A DNA stretch of 64,000 nucleotides from contig ML058505.1 of NCBI GenBank assembly GCA_003013855.2, positions 2,852,001-2,916,000 of the forward strand, written 5' to 3'. This document shows positions 1-11,320 of the stretch, one piece after another. The translations under genes and the position numbers were made by a program. The DNA comes from Liriodendron chinense (Eukaryota > Streptophyta > Magnoliopsida > Magnoliales > Magnoliaceae). How positions within the stretch are numbered: position 1 is the first letter of the stretch; every line of letters begins with the position of its first letter. The notes below the pieces were generated by a model, which saw only the letters and a program-made list of their open reading frames with translations, did not search any database and was not told where the DNA came from.

Positions 1-7
1 TTTTTAG

Positions 8-3000
8 GATCAAAGCAAGAAGTGAGAATCCTAATCCTGGTCCGGTAGCACCGGAATCTCCGCCTTCCAGATCATTGGGGAGACCCTATCAGAAGAGGGC
101 AAGGAAGTCATCCAGCACGAAGGAAGGGTCAAGGAGAAGGAATTCCCAAACTCCAGCCTCCAATCCAAAAAAAGAGAATGGGAAAGGCAAGGCTCTAAGA
201 ATTGTCGCATCAAGCAACAGAGGTTCACCAAGAAAAGGTATGATGGACGCGGTGGTGGGGAACGAGGCATCTGAGAACAATGCAGAGAAACGTAAGTACG
301 GTTCGACAAAGGTAGGGCCCAAGAAGCAGAAGAGTGCATTTACCACTGTGCTAAGCGACCATGAGAGCATCGACACCGACCACACCTTTGGTAGTGATGT
401 AAATAGAGTAGCAGCTGACACCCGAAAAAAGTGTAAGACCAGTACTGCAGCGATGGCAGGCCAGTCATCCCGCTCAAAGAAGAAGGTTGTATCTCCAACA
501 AAGGCTGGCACCAACCACACCTTTGGGAGTGATGTAAATGCAGTGGCAGCAGATATTCGAAAAAAGCGTAAGTCATCCCATGCAACAATGGCAGGCCAGT
601 CATCCCGCTCAAACAAGAAGATTGTATCTCCAACAAAGGCCAGCGGCAGCAAGAATATCAACGCCAATCAATTTGCAGTTGTTAATACACTTTCATCAGA
701 TGCATCACTGGAAAAAAATAAGAGCAATTTAGGTCATTGTAGTGCAAAAAAACGTAAGTACTACTCAGCAAAGAAGGCGAGTAAGAACATCAATGGCCAA
801 CAAATGATGGCTAACATGAACCCAATTACAATAGATGGTTTACATAAAACAGTGGATCAAAAAGAACCTTGTGGGGTTCCGAAGAAACTCGAGCATCACT
901 TAGTTAATGCAGGCCGCACTTCACTTAAGATGGACATGAACATCAATTCAGAGCAGGTTAAGGTTGCAGGCGCTATAAATTTGTTGTCGTTGATTATGCC
1001 TGCATCACAATATAAAAGGAGGGGAAGAAGGCCCAACACCAATCTTAGTAGCTGCAAAGGCCCAATGCGGAATGAGACCACAAATGCATCTGGTAATACA
1101 AGCTCCCGTAAGTTTATCGGCAAGCAGTTGGTGAAGAATGTTGGTGGTGTACCATGTCGTGGAGAGATTATTGGATTCAAGAGATGTTATACGGTTAGTA
1201 ATTACTTTCTACGTTTCTGAAAGTTATGCATGGTTTTCTTCATATAGAGAACGGATCTAGTTTGTAAGATAAGCTTATCTTACAAACATTTAAATCCGTA
1301 AATTCCCTAAAATGTTTCGCTACACAGTATACTCTTCTTTATATTTCTTGTTTAAAAAAAAAAAGATGCTTCACCTCGACAAATAATCATGCTATCCTTT
1401 ATAATAAGCTTTTTGGAGAACTTGAAATTGTTGGGAAAATCGGTAGCGGAAGTGGAAACCAAATGCGCAGAGTAATGTGAGATCAAATGAGAAACAATAT
1501 GAAATCAAACCACACACAAGCATTTAACCACAAGAGAATCCAAGTTTACGTGGAAAAACCGCTCAACGGGTAAAAAACTACGGCACAACGCTCACCACTA
1601 TGAATTAAACAGAAGATTACAGAGATTGAAAGCCCACAAGCAAAGAAAACAGAGAACACCCAAGCTCTCTCTCTCACAAATCACTCTCCCCTCTTCCTAA
1701 TACGATTAAGAAACCTTGGACTCCTTAGGATACTTACTAACCTCAATTACAACTCATTTATATAGGCAACAAATCGAAAATATCTACTTCTTACGCACTA
1801 CCATGTGGTTGCGTAAGAAAACGCATACGCAGTCGACTGATCGCCCAACCGGTCGCCCAACGCACAAAACAGTCCAACGAAAAAATCACAACACGCTGCC
1901 TCACCTTAGACTTGTCGCCCGACCGGTCTAAGCCCACCTTAGACCTTTCTCACAACCGGTCTAAGCCCCCTGTAGACCTGTTGTCAAATAGGTCTAAGGC
2001 AACACAGAAACTGTCCAGCCTTCTTGTGCATGTGGGCCATTCAACTAGACCGGTCGCCTAACCGGTATGAGCACCCAAAAGGTGCACATTTTGAAAGCTC
2101 CTCCAACAGAAATTAAGATACATTTGGTTGCACCATTGAGAGTTTCAGTAGGAGCAATAAAGCTCATCTACACACTGCATGTGTGCTAGCATGGCACGTA
2201 AGTGCGAGATCCCATCAGGTTGATCTGACATTGTACATCTTTTTCTGGAAAATAAATCTAGTGTGCTCATCATGTGGGCCCCCAATATTGGAAACAGGGA
2301 CATTGGTTAGAAAACTCCAACCAAGCTACAATTGTTTTGCTAACTGTGGCCCACCAACCTGATTCTAGGGTTAGGGTATCAATATAGTAGCGCTCTGATG
2401 GATGGATTTGATCTCAGATTTATGATGCCATTCTGGCACATGTCCAGCGTGGACATTAGCTTTATTGCACACACACATGCACTTGCAAAGCTCATCTAAT
2501 TGATTTAACATGCTGAATAGAGAATGATGGAATTGTATTTACCATATATTATTAATATCGAGGGGTTGTGCTCCAAATTATTATTATTATTATTACTATT
2601 ATTATTTTCTTTTCACACACACCTGCACTCATGTCGTACTGGAATTTCACCACGTACTCAAACCTCAGACCTCCTATTCAAACTCCTGCGAGTCTACCAC
2701 TGAGGCAAGGATAAAGACCCCAAATCATTATTATATTACTCACGGATTGGATTCAAAAGGTAAGTAGCCGAGATTACACGTCGTGACAAATTTGGTCATT
2801 TCATGTGCATCATGCATTCACGTGAGATCAGATCTCTCAATCACGTGGCCTACATATCTTCAGGGACAAAATCAGACAGTTTCACTCAGGTGCTTGCACC
2901 ACAGTTTACAGAACAAGCTGATGGCTGAAAATATTTTTAGCCATCCATTCACTTTGTACACTGGCCCACCTAAGAGTGAAATCGCTTGACTTTTAAGCCG

Positions 3001-3258
3001 AAGATCTAGACTGTGGTCCATCTGATGGGAAACCTTGGATCTTGCATGTGTGCTTCGATATAAGTTGATAGTATTGTGGATTTTGCTACAAGCACTTGCA
3101 ATATGATTTGGTAGGACTGTTCCTTTCTTCATTTCTTGTATGAGATTCAGGCAAACCTATCTGGTTTTCAGGTTCGCTATGAAAACGGTGCCACAGAAGA
3201 TCTGGCATGGACCGAGGTTGAGCCGCTCCTGACCAACCACAAGGAGAGAAGACGGTAG
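8..3258 (+). CDS. 3' exons of lysine-rich nuclear protein with C-terminal Tudor-like module (5' part outside window)
   Basis: Two exons are visible: 8-1193, opening after a TTTTTAG acceptor, and 3172-3258, ending in TAG. The junction is phase 0, with donor CG|GTTAGT at 1194 and acceptor TTTTCAG|GTTCGC. The frame stays open upstream of base 75, so there is no real start codon in the window. About 423 residues are seen. The first exon is rich in Lys, Arg and Ser and has several nuclear-localisation-like clusters (KKRK, KKQK). It holds a tandem 45-residue repeat (381-515 and 516-650, each opening HTFGSDVN) and an AT-hook-like KRRGRRP near 1015-1035. Across the splice the protein reads FKRCYT then VRYENGATEDLAWTEVEPLL, a pattern typical of plant Tudor/PWWP-like chromatin readers. 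A role in chromatin binding is inferred; the gene itself is not recognised. The intron holds a solo LTR and a SINE, and a MITE begins at the stop codon. Confidence 0.75.
1429..2108. mobile_element. Solo LTR of a Copia-like retrotransposon in the intron
   Basis: The 680-bp block starts TGTTGGGAAAAT and ends CTCCTCCAACA, a canonical TG...CA pair with short inverted termini. It is flanked on both sides by the perfect 5-bp direct repeat GAAAT (1424-1428 and 2109-2113). No internal domain is present, so this is a solo LTR formed by recombination between the two LTRs of a full element. It lies inside the intron of the Tudor-like gene. The Copia assignment rests on length and terminus style only. 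Confidence 0.88.
2575..2722 (-). mobile_element. tRNA-derived SINE-like element with TTA/TAA tail
   Basis: Read on the minus strand, the block has an A-box-like TGGTAGACTCGCAGG and a B-box-like GGTTTGAGTAC, the internal RNA polymerase III promoter of tRNA-derived SINEs. It ends in an (AAT)n tail, seen as TTATTATT on the plus strand at 2578-2606. A related tail-less piece lies at 32777-32820. Target duplications could not be fixed. The element sits in the intron of the Tudor-like gene. Confidence 0.55.
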
Positions 3259-4335
3259 GGGCCTGTTTGGATACAACCTAATAAGTTATTTTTTTAACTT
3301 TAAGTCATTAAGTTACTTTTTTCACTTTAGTTAATTTGATAATCATTAATGTAAAAGTAACTAATGTGCTAAAATCTACTCCTCTCATCTCAGTACGTTT
3401 TTTTTTTTTTTTTTTTAAGATTTTTAATTTATTACTTCTTACTTGTCTCTCACGTTTGAGGTTCTCTCATTGTCACTGCCAAAGGAGGCCCCACATAATG
3501 GACTATCCCCATCTAATGTGGGGCCCACACGAAAGACATTCCCCATCGAATGGTGGCCCCACATGATAGATGACCCCATATTAATGTGGACCCACATAAT
3601 GAATGGCCCATATTAAAGATAGGCCACTACTGATAAATAGCCCATATCCATAGTGGGCCAGTATGATGGACAACCCACTTCAAAAGGCGGGATCCACATG
3701 ATGGGTAGTGAACATTGAAGCAGGGCCCCACATGATGGATGGCCCACATTTAGGTGGGGCCCATATAACAGAAGGTCCACATCAAAGGTCGGCCCTTAAT
3801 AATGAATGGCCTAAATCTAAGGTAAGCCCCACCGTAGTGTGTGTGGGTGTGAGGGTGTGTGCATAAAGAGAAAAAAAAAAACGGCAAAACCCCACATGAT
3901 GGACGACCCACAATGAAAGTGGGGCCCACATGATGGACAGTCCACATTGAAGGTTTGGCCCATATGATGGACGGTCCAAATAAAAGGTTGGCCCTAATGA
4001 TGAGTGGCCCACATCCAAGTCTGCCCCGCATGATTGACGGCCCACATTGGAGGTGGGGCCCACATGATGGATGGTCCACTAGAATGGCGGTGGATATTGA
4101 AAGTGAACCCCACATGATGGGAAATGATGGACAATAACATTGATGGTGAGCCCACATGATGGATGATCAACATTAAAGGCGGGCCCTACATAATGGACGG
4201 TTTACGTTAAAGCTCAGCCGATAATGATAAATGGCTCATATCAAAGGTGGGCCCTACATGATGAATAGCCCAAATCAAAGGTGGGGCCCACTTGATGAAC
4301 AGTCCACATCAAAGATTGCCTGGAGGGGTTGCCCG
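3259..4335. repeat. MITE-like element carrying a degenerate ~34-bp minisatellite
   Basis: The left edge reads GGGCCTGTTTGGAT followed by AAGTTA-rich DNA, the usual end of Tourist/PIF-like MITEs in this window. From about 3480 to 4335 a ~34-bp unit recurs roughly two dozen times with drift; its core is CACATGATGGAYGGYCCACA followed by TNAAGGTGGGGCC. Shorter runs of the same unit occur in the long palindrome near 39255-39345 and 39665-39755, so the minisatellite belongs to the element family rather than to the gene. No clear right terminus was found. Confidence 0.6.
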
Positions 4336-4446
4336 TTAAATATTGACCACTCCTTTAGTTCTAAAACTGCTCAGCCTGAGCAAACGGATAGTCTGCTTTC
4401 CGAGATACTTGAGGCAATGGCGATCGTGATGGGCCACACTAACTGA

Positions 4447-6205
4447 ACGGTTTGGATCGTGGACTGATAGCGCCTATATGGATATTAAGGTTACAGAAAC
4501 TGATGTTTGTGTTGGTCTGTCTCAAAGGCCTCTTGAGTCGTCCGTAGCTGGGCCTATCACTCCATTCTTAGGTTTCTAATTCTTATAAGTGGGGCCCATC
4601 ATTACCATTGTTCTGTTTCTGTCCACTGTGGATGGACCATGCCCCAAAAATCTCGTTGGACGGTTGTGGTATCTCTCTTCATAACATTGTATCTGTAGGG
4701 CACATATCTGAAGGTGAAGATTGTACTTTGAGAATGTTTTTGGGGCATGGCCCATTCACCAATGCACTGGATTGCAGAACCACATGTCCCCATCTTCCAA
4801 AATGGAAGACCCATGTGCATGCAGAGATGGGTCGTGGCTCAGATAATTCTTTCTTGATACCTATTATTTGCTTGGCCCAAAGTTCATATACTGTTGGCAT
4901 TTGAGTTTGTATTTCATTGGGGTTTTCAGTTTGTACATGTGGGTTCTGTAGTCGATCTAATCCATTGATATTGTGGACCCACTAGGGATGGCTGTACCAA
5001 AAATTTGCCAACAGTAGGCAATTAAGTAGGGCTGTCAATGGGTCCAGCTTCGGGCTAACAAAATCGAAATTTTCAAAGTGGGCCTAGCAAAATCGAAATC
5101 ACTCTCTTGACTATGTTGATATAGCTCATGACCATTTTTTCTGAGTTGGGGTGTTGTCTACTGTACCCCCGGTCATGAATTCTTGCCAATCCAGACCATC
5201 CAAGTCATGGGCCCACTGCGGATGGAGCTAGCACTAGTCACTGAATTTTAGACCTCTGACCATCCTGTTGTCAATCATTCATCTGGGGGTCACCCATGGG
5301 CCTGTTTGGATGGTTGGGGTCGTATGACCTTATGGCGATGCTTCGTCCACAACGGACCCTTCGATTCGCGAGAGTGTGGGTTGACTGTTAGGTAGTTGTC
5401 ATTTCTCATTTGCATCCTACTTAGATTTCCATGAGTTTGCTATTGCCTAACGCGTTCCTTGCAATTGAATTAATTTTAGAGCATGTTTGAATGAATATTT
5501 GAACCAATTCTCAAGTTAAAGTAATTATTAAATGAGTCATGAAAGTGGGCCTACGAATTTAAAATATCTGTAATGCAGTAATTTAATATAAGCAATAAGA
5601 AAAGTAAAAAAAAATTAATAATCAATCTAAGCATATATTTAAAATATTGTAATTCATTAGTAAAATAAGGACATGCAAAATAAATGGTGAGGCCATTTTT
5701 TTAATGTACATTATCGCTAGGTTAGGTGAGATCATATTTTTTATTGTACATGATCACTAGGATAATCACAACAACAAAAATAAAGGCATCTAAAATGAAT
5801 GTTAAAACCCTATTTATTATCAATTATCATGTGATCAATGTGATATTTGGACCATTTGCAAACCTAGGCCAACTACTCTAATCCAACAGTCCACTACAAT
5901 CATACACTGAGAATTATTTTTTGGATTTACATTAATCATCCTGTAAGTTGTGACTTGATGAACGGGTTGGATGGCATATAGAAACGACCAATGCGCCCTG
6001 GAAAGGTTAAATTCTAGGGTGGGCATTCCTATCTTCTCCGTTTGCTATTTTGTAGCCCGTAAGCATGTTGCTTAAAAGTTCTATAAATTAATTTTTCGAC
6101 TTATGAATCTAGAGGATATAATAGATATGATGGTGGGACCTTAGAAACTTGGGTATTGTACCTTGCATGCTCTTCATAAATCAGGCATGATAGAGGGCGT
6201 TGGAT
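4447..6205. other. Non-coding stretch with weak MITE remnants
   Basis: No credible exon is seen. An imperfect inverted pair built on GGACCATGCCCCAAAAA lies at about 4630-4760 and looks like a small foldback element. GTAGGGCTGTCAATGG at 5031 and GGGCCTGTTTGGATGG at 5299 resemble hAT-like and Tourist-like MITE ends without identifiable partners. Confidence 0.4.
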
Positions 6206-6209
6206 GTGA

Positions 6210-6535
6210 AATGCCTGGGAGGCCCACTCACCGTGATTTTGTGGGAAATTCACCCCATCCATTCGTTTGTCCATCATGTTACGGGCTAAATATGAGGCAG
6301 ATCCAAAAACTCAAGTACGTTTAAACCTCCTTGGGCCCACCGTGATGTTTATATGCTATCCATACCATTCATAAGGTTAACTAAAAACACAAAAATATCA
6401 GCTTGATCCAAATGTTTCAATGGTAGACGTTTAATCCCCACTTTAGTCACTTGAGTCTTGGATCTGTATGATCTGAAAAAACGGATGGACAAGGGACTTC
6501 TTATAAACGTCACGATGGGCACTTGCTAACTCGGA
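6210..6535. mobile_element. Foldback MITE, ~400-bp GGCCCACC family, copy 1
   Basis: The two halves are imperfect reverse complements: GGCCCACTCACCGTGATTTT at the left pairs with AACGTCACGATGGGCAC at the right, and GAGGCAGATCCAAA pairs with a TTGGATCTGTATGATC segment. The interior carries the family phrases ATATCAGCTTGATCCAAA and GGGCCCACCGTGATGTT. There is no coding capacity. Confidence 0.6.
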
Positions 6536-6539
6536 TTCG

Positions 6540-6995
6540 GTGGCTCTAGTACCAATCTCTAGAACTGAGCACGAGCCGAGCTCAGCCTTTTTAAGCTGGC
6601 TCAACCGAGCTTTCGAGCCGACTTCCAGATTAAAAAGAACAAAATTTTAAATAGCTCCAGCCCAAAGCCGAGGCTAAAAATATTAAAAATCAGGCCCAAA
6701 GGCAGCCCAAAGCCCATTTACACCCCCACCCACCCACCCACCCACTTTGATAGAGAGTTCCACCTCTCATTTCCTTGCTCACTCCCCATGTGGGACTAAA
6801 AACATACATTTCCAACTAAGTCAGTTGAACCGAGCCGTGCTGAACCGAGTTGAATCAACCTTGGCTTGAAAATCATTTCGAGCTTGCAAAAATGGCCTGG
6901 CTTGGTTCGAACCTAACCTTCAAATGGAGCCGAATCCAACTGGTTGGAACCGAGTTGAGTGAGCTAACCAGCTAGCTTGGCTCGTGCACAGCTCT
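6540..6995. repeat. Degenerate CGAGCT/GAACCGAG-rich repeat
   Basis: The block is rich in variants of GAGCCGAGCT and GAACCGAGTTGA, with AGCACGAGCCGAGCTCAGCC at the left and GCTTGGCTCGTGCACAGCTC at the right as an imperfect inverted pair. It also holds a short (CCCA)n run near 6725. It resembles a decayed hAT-like MITE; no target duplication was identified. Confidence 0.4.
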
Positions 6996-7035
6996 GCCAA
7001 TCTCTAAAGTGGTCGGTGCTGGAAAAAGCTCTACA

Positions 7036-7443
7036 AGCCCCACATGATGCATATGTTTTATCAACCCTGTCAATCCATTTTTTTATATCATTTTAGGGCA
7101 TGTGCCCAAAGATGAGGAATATCCAAATCTCAGGTGAGTCACACCATGAGAAACAGTGGTGATGGAATGCCCACCATTAAAACTTCTTGGGGGCCAAAAG
7201 GTTTGGATCAAGCTCATATTTGTGTTTCCCTTCATCCCGGCGCCTGTGCGACCCAATCCACAGGTTGGATGGCAAATAACCATTACAGTTAGCCATAGGA
7301 AGCTTTTAATGGTGGTCATTCAATTACCACTATTTCCTTTGGTGTGGCTCCCATTCTGCCTCATTTTATTTTTGGACTGATGCCCTAAAATGAGCTGGCA
7401 AAATGAATGGGCAGCATAGATAAGACATATACATCAATGCTGG
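7036..7443. mobile_element. Foldback MITE, GGCCCACC family, copy 2
   Basis: CCCCACATGATGCATATG at the left pairs with ACATATACATCAATGCTGGG at the right, and both halves carry the family phrases (TTTTAGGGCATGTGCCC against ATGCCCTAAAATGAGC). Apparent reading frames of 74-78 codons on both strands come from this symmetry. Confidence 0.7.
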
Positions 7444-7489
7444 GACTATAGAGCTTTTCTAGCACCCAGATGGACCTAGGTGGGTGGGA

Positions 7490-7905
7490 CCATTGACTGT
7501 CAGGCTCACAGTGATGTATGTGCCTTAAATCCACTCTTTCTAACCATTTTGAAATCTCATTTTAAAGCTTGATTCCAAAAATGAAGCCGACTCAAATCTT
7601 AGGTGGACCACATCACGGGAAATAGACCTGATTCAATCCTCTCCATTAAAAACTTCATGGATTCTACCGAAATGTGTTGATAAGGTCACAAACACCTAGA
7701 TGAAGAAACCACACAAATAACATCTTCATCCAAAGCTTTCGTGGCCCACAATAAGTTTTTAATGGTCAATCGTCATTGTTTCCCGTACTATGGTTCATAT
7801 GGGATTTGGAACTTCTTCATTTCATGGAACATGCCTTAAAATGAGCTTTCAATAGGGATGGACGGCATGGATGCAGTCACATCATCACGGTGGGCCCCAC
7901 AGTCA
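7490..7905. mobile_element. Foldback MITE, GGCCCACC family, copy 3
   Basis: GGCTCACAGTGATGTATG at the left pairs with CATCATCACGGTGGGCCCC at the right. The interior has the usual midpoint with GGTCACAAACACCTAGATGA. It lies head to tail with copy 2 and is non-coding. Confidence 0.65.
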
Positions 7906-8259
7906 GGGCTCCCACTCACATTGGGGATTTGTACTGAAACAGCTCTGAGTTGTGGCTATATTTACTAAAAGTCTAACTTCTCGTTAAGCTCATCTTTTTT
8001 GGACTTTTGATGAGAAATTAAAAAATTTAGGTCCCTGTGACCACAGATTCCCCTGAGCGCAGGAATCCCCGCAGCACATGGTAGTGAGAGGGGCATTCTC
8101 AACCATAAATTTTCAATTTCTCGTCAAAAGGCTGAAAAAGATAAGCCAAACAAGAAATTGGACTTTTAATAAAAAAGCCACACGTCAGGGCTGTTGCAAT
8201 AAAATCCTCCACCTTGGTGGATACAGGAGGTTTCGGTGGATCGGGTGAATACCTAACCG

Positions 8260-8690
8260 TGGGGCTCACTGTGATTTATGTTCCTTACATCCCCACCATC
8301 CATCCATTTTGACAGATTATTTTAGGACATGGCTTCAAAAATGAAGAATATCCAAATCTTAGGAGACCATACCTTAGGAAACAGTCTTGATTGAATAATC
8401 ACCATTAAAAACTTCACCGGGGCCACCAGAATGTTTATTTTCCATTCAACTTGTTGATAATGTCACAAAGACCGGATGAAGAGACTACACAAATATCAGG
8501 TTGATCCAAAGCTTTTGCGTCCCACGAGAAGTTTTTAATGGTGCATTACCACTGTGTCCTGTATTATGGTCCACCTGAGATTTGGATCTGCTTATTTTTT
8601 GTATCATGCCTTAAAATAAGTTTTCAAAACAGATGGATGACCTAGATATAAGGAACATACATCAAGGTGGACCCCACGTTCAGCGATCCA
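8260..8690. mobile_element. Foldback MITE, GGCCCACC family, copy 4
   Basis: GGGGCTCACTGTGATTTATG at the left pairs with ACATACATCAAGGTGGACCC at the right. Flanking CTTGGTGGAT (about 8213) and CTCGGTGGATCC (about 8696) extend the inverted ends. Non-coding. Confidence 0.65.
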
Positions 8691-8952
8691 CCCACCTCGG
8701 TGGATCCGGGGGTCTCACCTAATCCACGCGCTACTGGAGGGGTCGCAACCGAAGCCGAGTAGGCAATCCCGGCGGGGAAAGTAAGGAGAGGGCTGCATAG
8801 TTCAGAAACCCTACTCGTTCCTGCAAGAACCCCTTCTCCTTCCCTTGAAATCGCCGGATTCTCATTTTCCAACCTCGATCGGTCACAGTTGCAAAAATCA
8901 CAAAGGTGCGTTTCCCCCTCTTCCCCTCTTTTTGAAAAATTAGAACGTTGGC

Positions 8953-9501
8953 TGTTATCGACTTCGGGTCGATTAGGCCACCACGTGCACGTCGACCCGT
9001 TCTCCTTAGAGCTGAAATTTTTGCACAAAAAAAAAAAAAAAAAAAAAAAACAAAGAACAGTAAGTTGGATTCACTTCGAGGGGAATCCTATCCTCCTACT
9101 CCTCAACAAGGAAAAAAGATGCAAATTTCGTTGCTGATTTTCATCGACCCCCCAGCATTAAATACAAATTACATCTAACAGTTACCACATCTAACCATTA
9201 CACCAAAAAACCCCTAAAAATGCTTAACATTAACTGCCCTGTAGACATGCATATGAACCCCTAAAGACTCTCAACATTACCCCACTACCAATAACCAAAA
9301 ACAACTACCTAAAGACGTGCATCTGAAAGGTCCACGTAACAGTTACCACATCTAACCATTACACCAAAAACCCCTAAAAATGCTTAACATTAACTGCCCT
9401 GTAGACATGCATATGAACCCCTAAAGACTCTCAACATTACCCCACTACCAATAACCAAAAACAACTACCTAAAGACGTGCATCTGAAAGGTCCACGTATC
9501 A
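8953..9501 (-). repeat. 3' LTR of chromovirus with internal 161-bp tandem duplication
   Basis: This 549-bp LTR matches 13835-15018. Both plus-strand copies begin TGTT and end CA. Unlike its partner, this copy carries two near-identical 161-bp units (9178-9338 and 9339-9499) starting ACAGTTACCACATC. An A-homopolymer of about 23 nt lies at 9027-9050. The duplication arose after insertion or by slippage during replication of the element. Confidence 0.88.
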
Positions 9502-9515
9502 ATCCTTCCCTCTTA
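9502..9515 (-). other. Polypurine tract of chromovirus
   Basis: Immediately inside the 3' LTR the minus strand reads AAGAGGGAAGGAT, the purine-rich primer for plus-strand synthesis in LTR retrotransposons. Its position against the LTR end supports the element boundary. Confidence 0.75.
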
Positions 9516-9680
9516 CAGCAGCCTTGTCCTCAAGGTTGATGTGTGGAAATCGCTTGATGATAGAATGATACTTCTCCCATGTGGCGTCTTCCAGTGGGGC
9601 CCCCTGCCATTGGATCAATACCTCAGTCACCACTCGATTTCTACACTTCACCATGCAACGCCCTATGATTGCCTGTGGCG
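9515..9680 (-). pseudogene. Chromodomain at C-terminus of chromovirus pol
   Basis: Minus-strand translation reads VLIQWQGAPLEDATWEKY followed by HSIIKRFPHINLEDK, the conserved aromatic/acidic core of retroelement chromodomains (xWxGxxxxxATWE). These domains tether integrase to modified chromatin. The piece is not in one frame with the integrase block to its right, so it is part of a dead gene. Confidence 0.8.
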
Positions 9681-10003
9681 ACGCCCTCCGTAGTTAGAGA
9701 TGGAAGATCTTCTTGGGCTTGCACATGGTGAAAAACAGTGTGTATCTTTGAGCTTGGCGGTAACTCAAGCTTGTAGGCTACCGATCCGATTCATTGGGCT
9801 ATTTTATATGGTCCAAAGTTACGAAAAGGCACTGTGGTTTGCCGATAGGGTTGCAACCGAAGATAGACCCAGTCCCGAATCTCAAATTCTCGTTCGGATC
9901 ATTGCAAGTCCGTCATTCTCTTCATCCTTTCTTGCGCCGACAACAAATTCTCTTTCAAAAGAGATAATATGCGATCTCTACTTCGCAGTTCTGCCTCCAC
10001 AGC

Positions 10004-10654
10004 TTACACCTTTGTGGTGCCAGGGACATATGTTGTTATTCGAGGTGGTGGTACTCCATAGACTTGCCTCATAAGGTGTGAGCAATGTTGAAGAGTGAAA
10101 AGTGGTATTATACCACCACTCAGCCCATGGCACCACCTGGCCCATTCCTTAGGCCTTCTACTGGTGAACCAACGTAAATAATTTTTAAGGCACCAGTTAA
10201 CGACCTCGGTTTGCCCTTCGGTTTGAGAGTGGTAGGCCAAACTCATTTTTAGTTGAGTTCCTTGAAGACAGAATAACTCTTGCCAAAAGAGGCTAGTAAA
10301 CGTCAGATCCCAATCACTTACTATGGATCTCAGCATCCCATGCAACTTAAATACACGTTCCACGAACAACTGAGCAACAGCGGCTGCTGTGTAAGGATGT
10401 GTCATGGCCACAAAATGAGCATACTTAGAAAGTCGATCAACCACGACCAAGATGACACTTTTTCCTTGCAATACGGGCAATCCTTCGATTAAATGGAGGG
10501 AAATATCAATCCAAACCTGCTCAGGTATCAACAAAGGTTGAAGAAGGCTGGGAGGAGCCACATTTTCAGATTTGTGGTGTTGACAAACATCACATTCCCC
10601 AACATGCTGTTTGATGGCCTTTCTCATCCCACGCCAATAGAAGTTGTGGGCCAC
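10004..10654 (-). pseudogene. Chromovirus integrase
   Basis: A 216-codon block carries the C-terminal part of the zinc-binding motif (CDVCQHHK), then core motifs around WIDISLHLIEGLP (first Asp), VSDWDLTFTSLFW (second Asp) and QTEGQTEVVN (Glu), matching the D,D35E catalytic triad of Gypsy integrases. The second Asp is followed by W where families usually have R. The C-terminal part drifts out of frame. Confidence 0.9.
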
Positions 10655-10659
10655 CTATT

Positions 10660-11320
10660 TGAGCTTTTTGTGATATCCCAAGTGTCCACCAGTAGGACTT
10701 GCATGGAATTCCCTCAAAATTCGTGCCTTAGAGCTGACATGGAACTAATTAGGAGTTTCCCATTATAATAAAGTATCCCATTAAGCATAGGATACTTGGA
10801 AGAGTTCAAATGAGCATCTCTCCGACCTTGTAATTTTTTTTGAATTTCCAAATCAGCCTCATACTCCCCTCACACAGTCATCCAACCAAGAGGTAATGGG
10901 GGTAGATATGGCGTTGAGCATCCCATCATCGGCAACCCTTGAGAAGGCATCATTGCTTTAGTTTCCTTTCCCCTTCTTGTACTCAATCATGTAATCATAA
11001 CCAAGTAGCTTTGCGAGCCACTTTTGTTGAGTATTGGTGACAATCCGCTGCTCCAACATGTATTTCAAACTCCTTTAATTGGTTCTAATTGTGAACCGAC
11101 AGCCCAGTAGATACAGTCACCATTTTTGTACAACGATGACAATAACCAGCAGCTTTCTTTCGTATATTGACAAGTTCAGGTTCCTTCCTTGCAGGCACTT
11201 AATTAATGAGGGCAATGGGCCTTCCTTCTTGCATCAATACTCCGCCAACGCCCACTCCAGAAGCATAACATTCTACAACAAATTGCTTGGTGAAGTCTAG
11301 CAATGCTAGAACTGGGGCCC
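10660..11320 (-). pseudogene. Chromovirus RNase H region, heavily mutated
   Basis: Between reverse transcriptase and integrase the minus strand still shows short in-frame pieces expected of Gypsy RNase H, such as FVVECYASGVGVGGVLMQE and GRPIALIN near 11205-11300, but in shifting frames with many stops. A frameshift near 11310 separates it from the reverse transcriptase frame. Confidence 0.7.

Noticed and set aside
89..667. 192-codon minus-strand frame opposite the Tudor-like gene
   Set aside because: Mirror of the lysine-rich coding frame, giving Phe/Leu-rich low-complexity protein; the plus-strand frame has splice sites and domain signals.
3750..4157. Overlapping frames on both strands over 3750-4157
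   Set aside because: Translations of the 34-bp minisatellite; repeated wording and no conserved protein.
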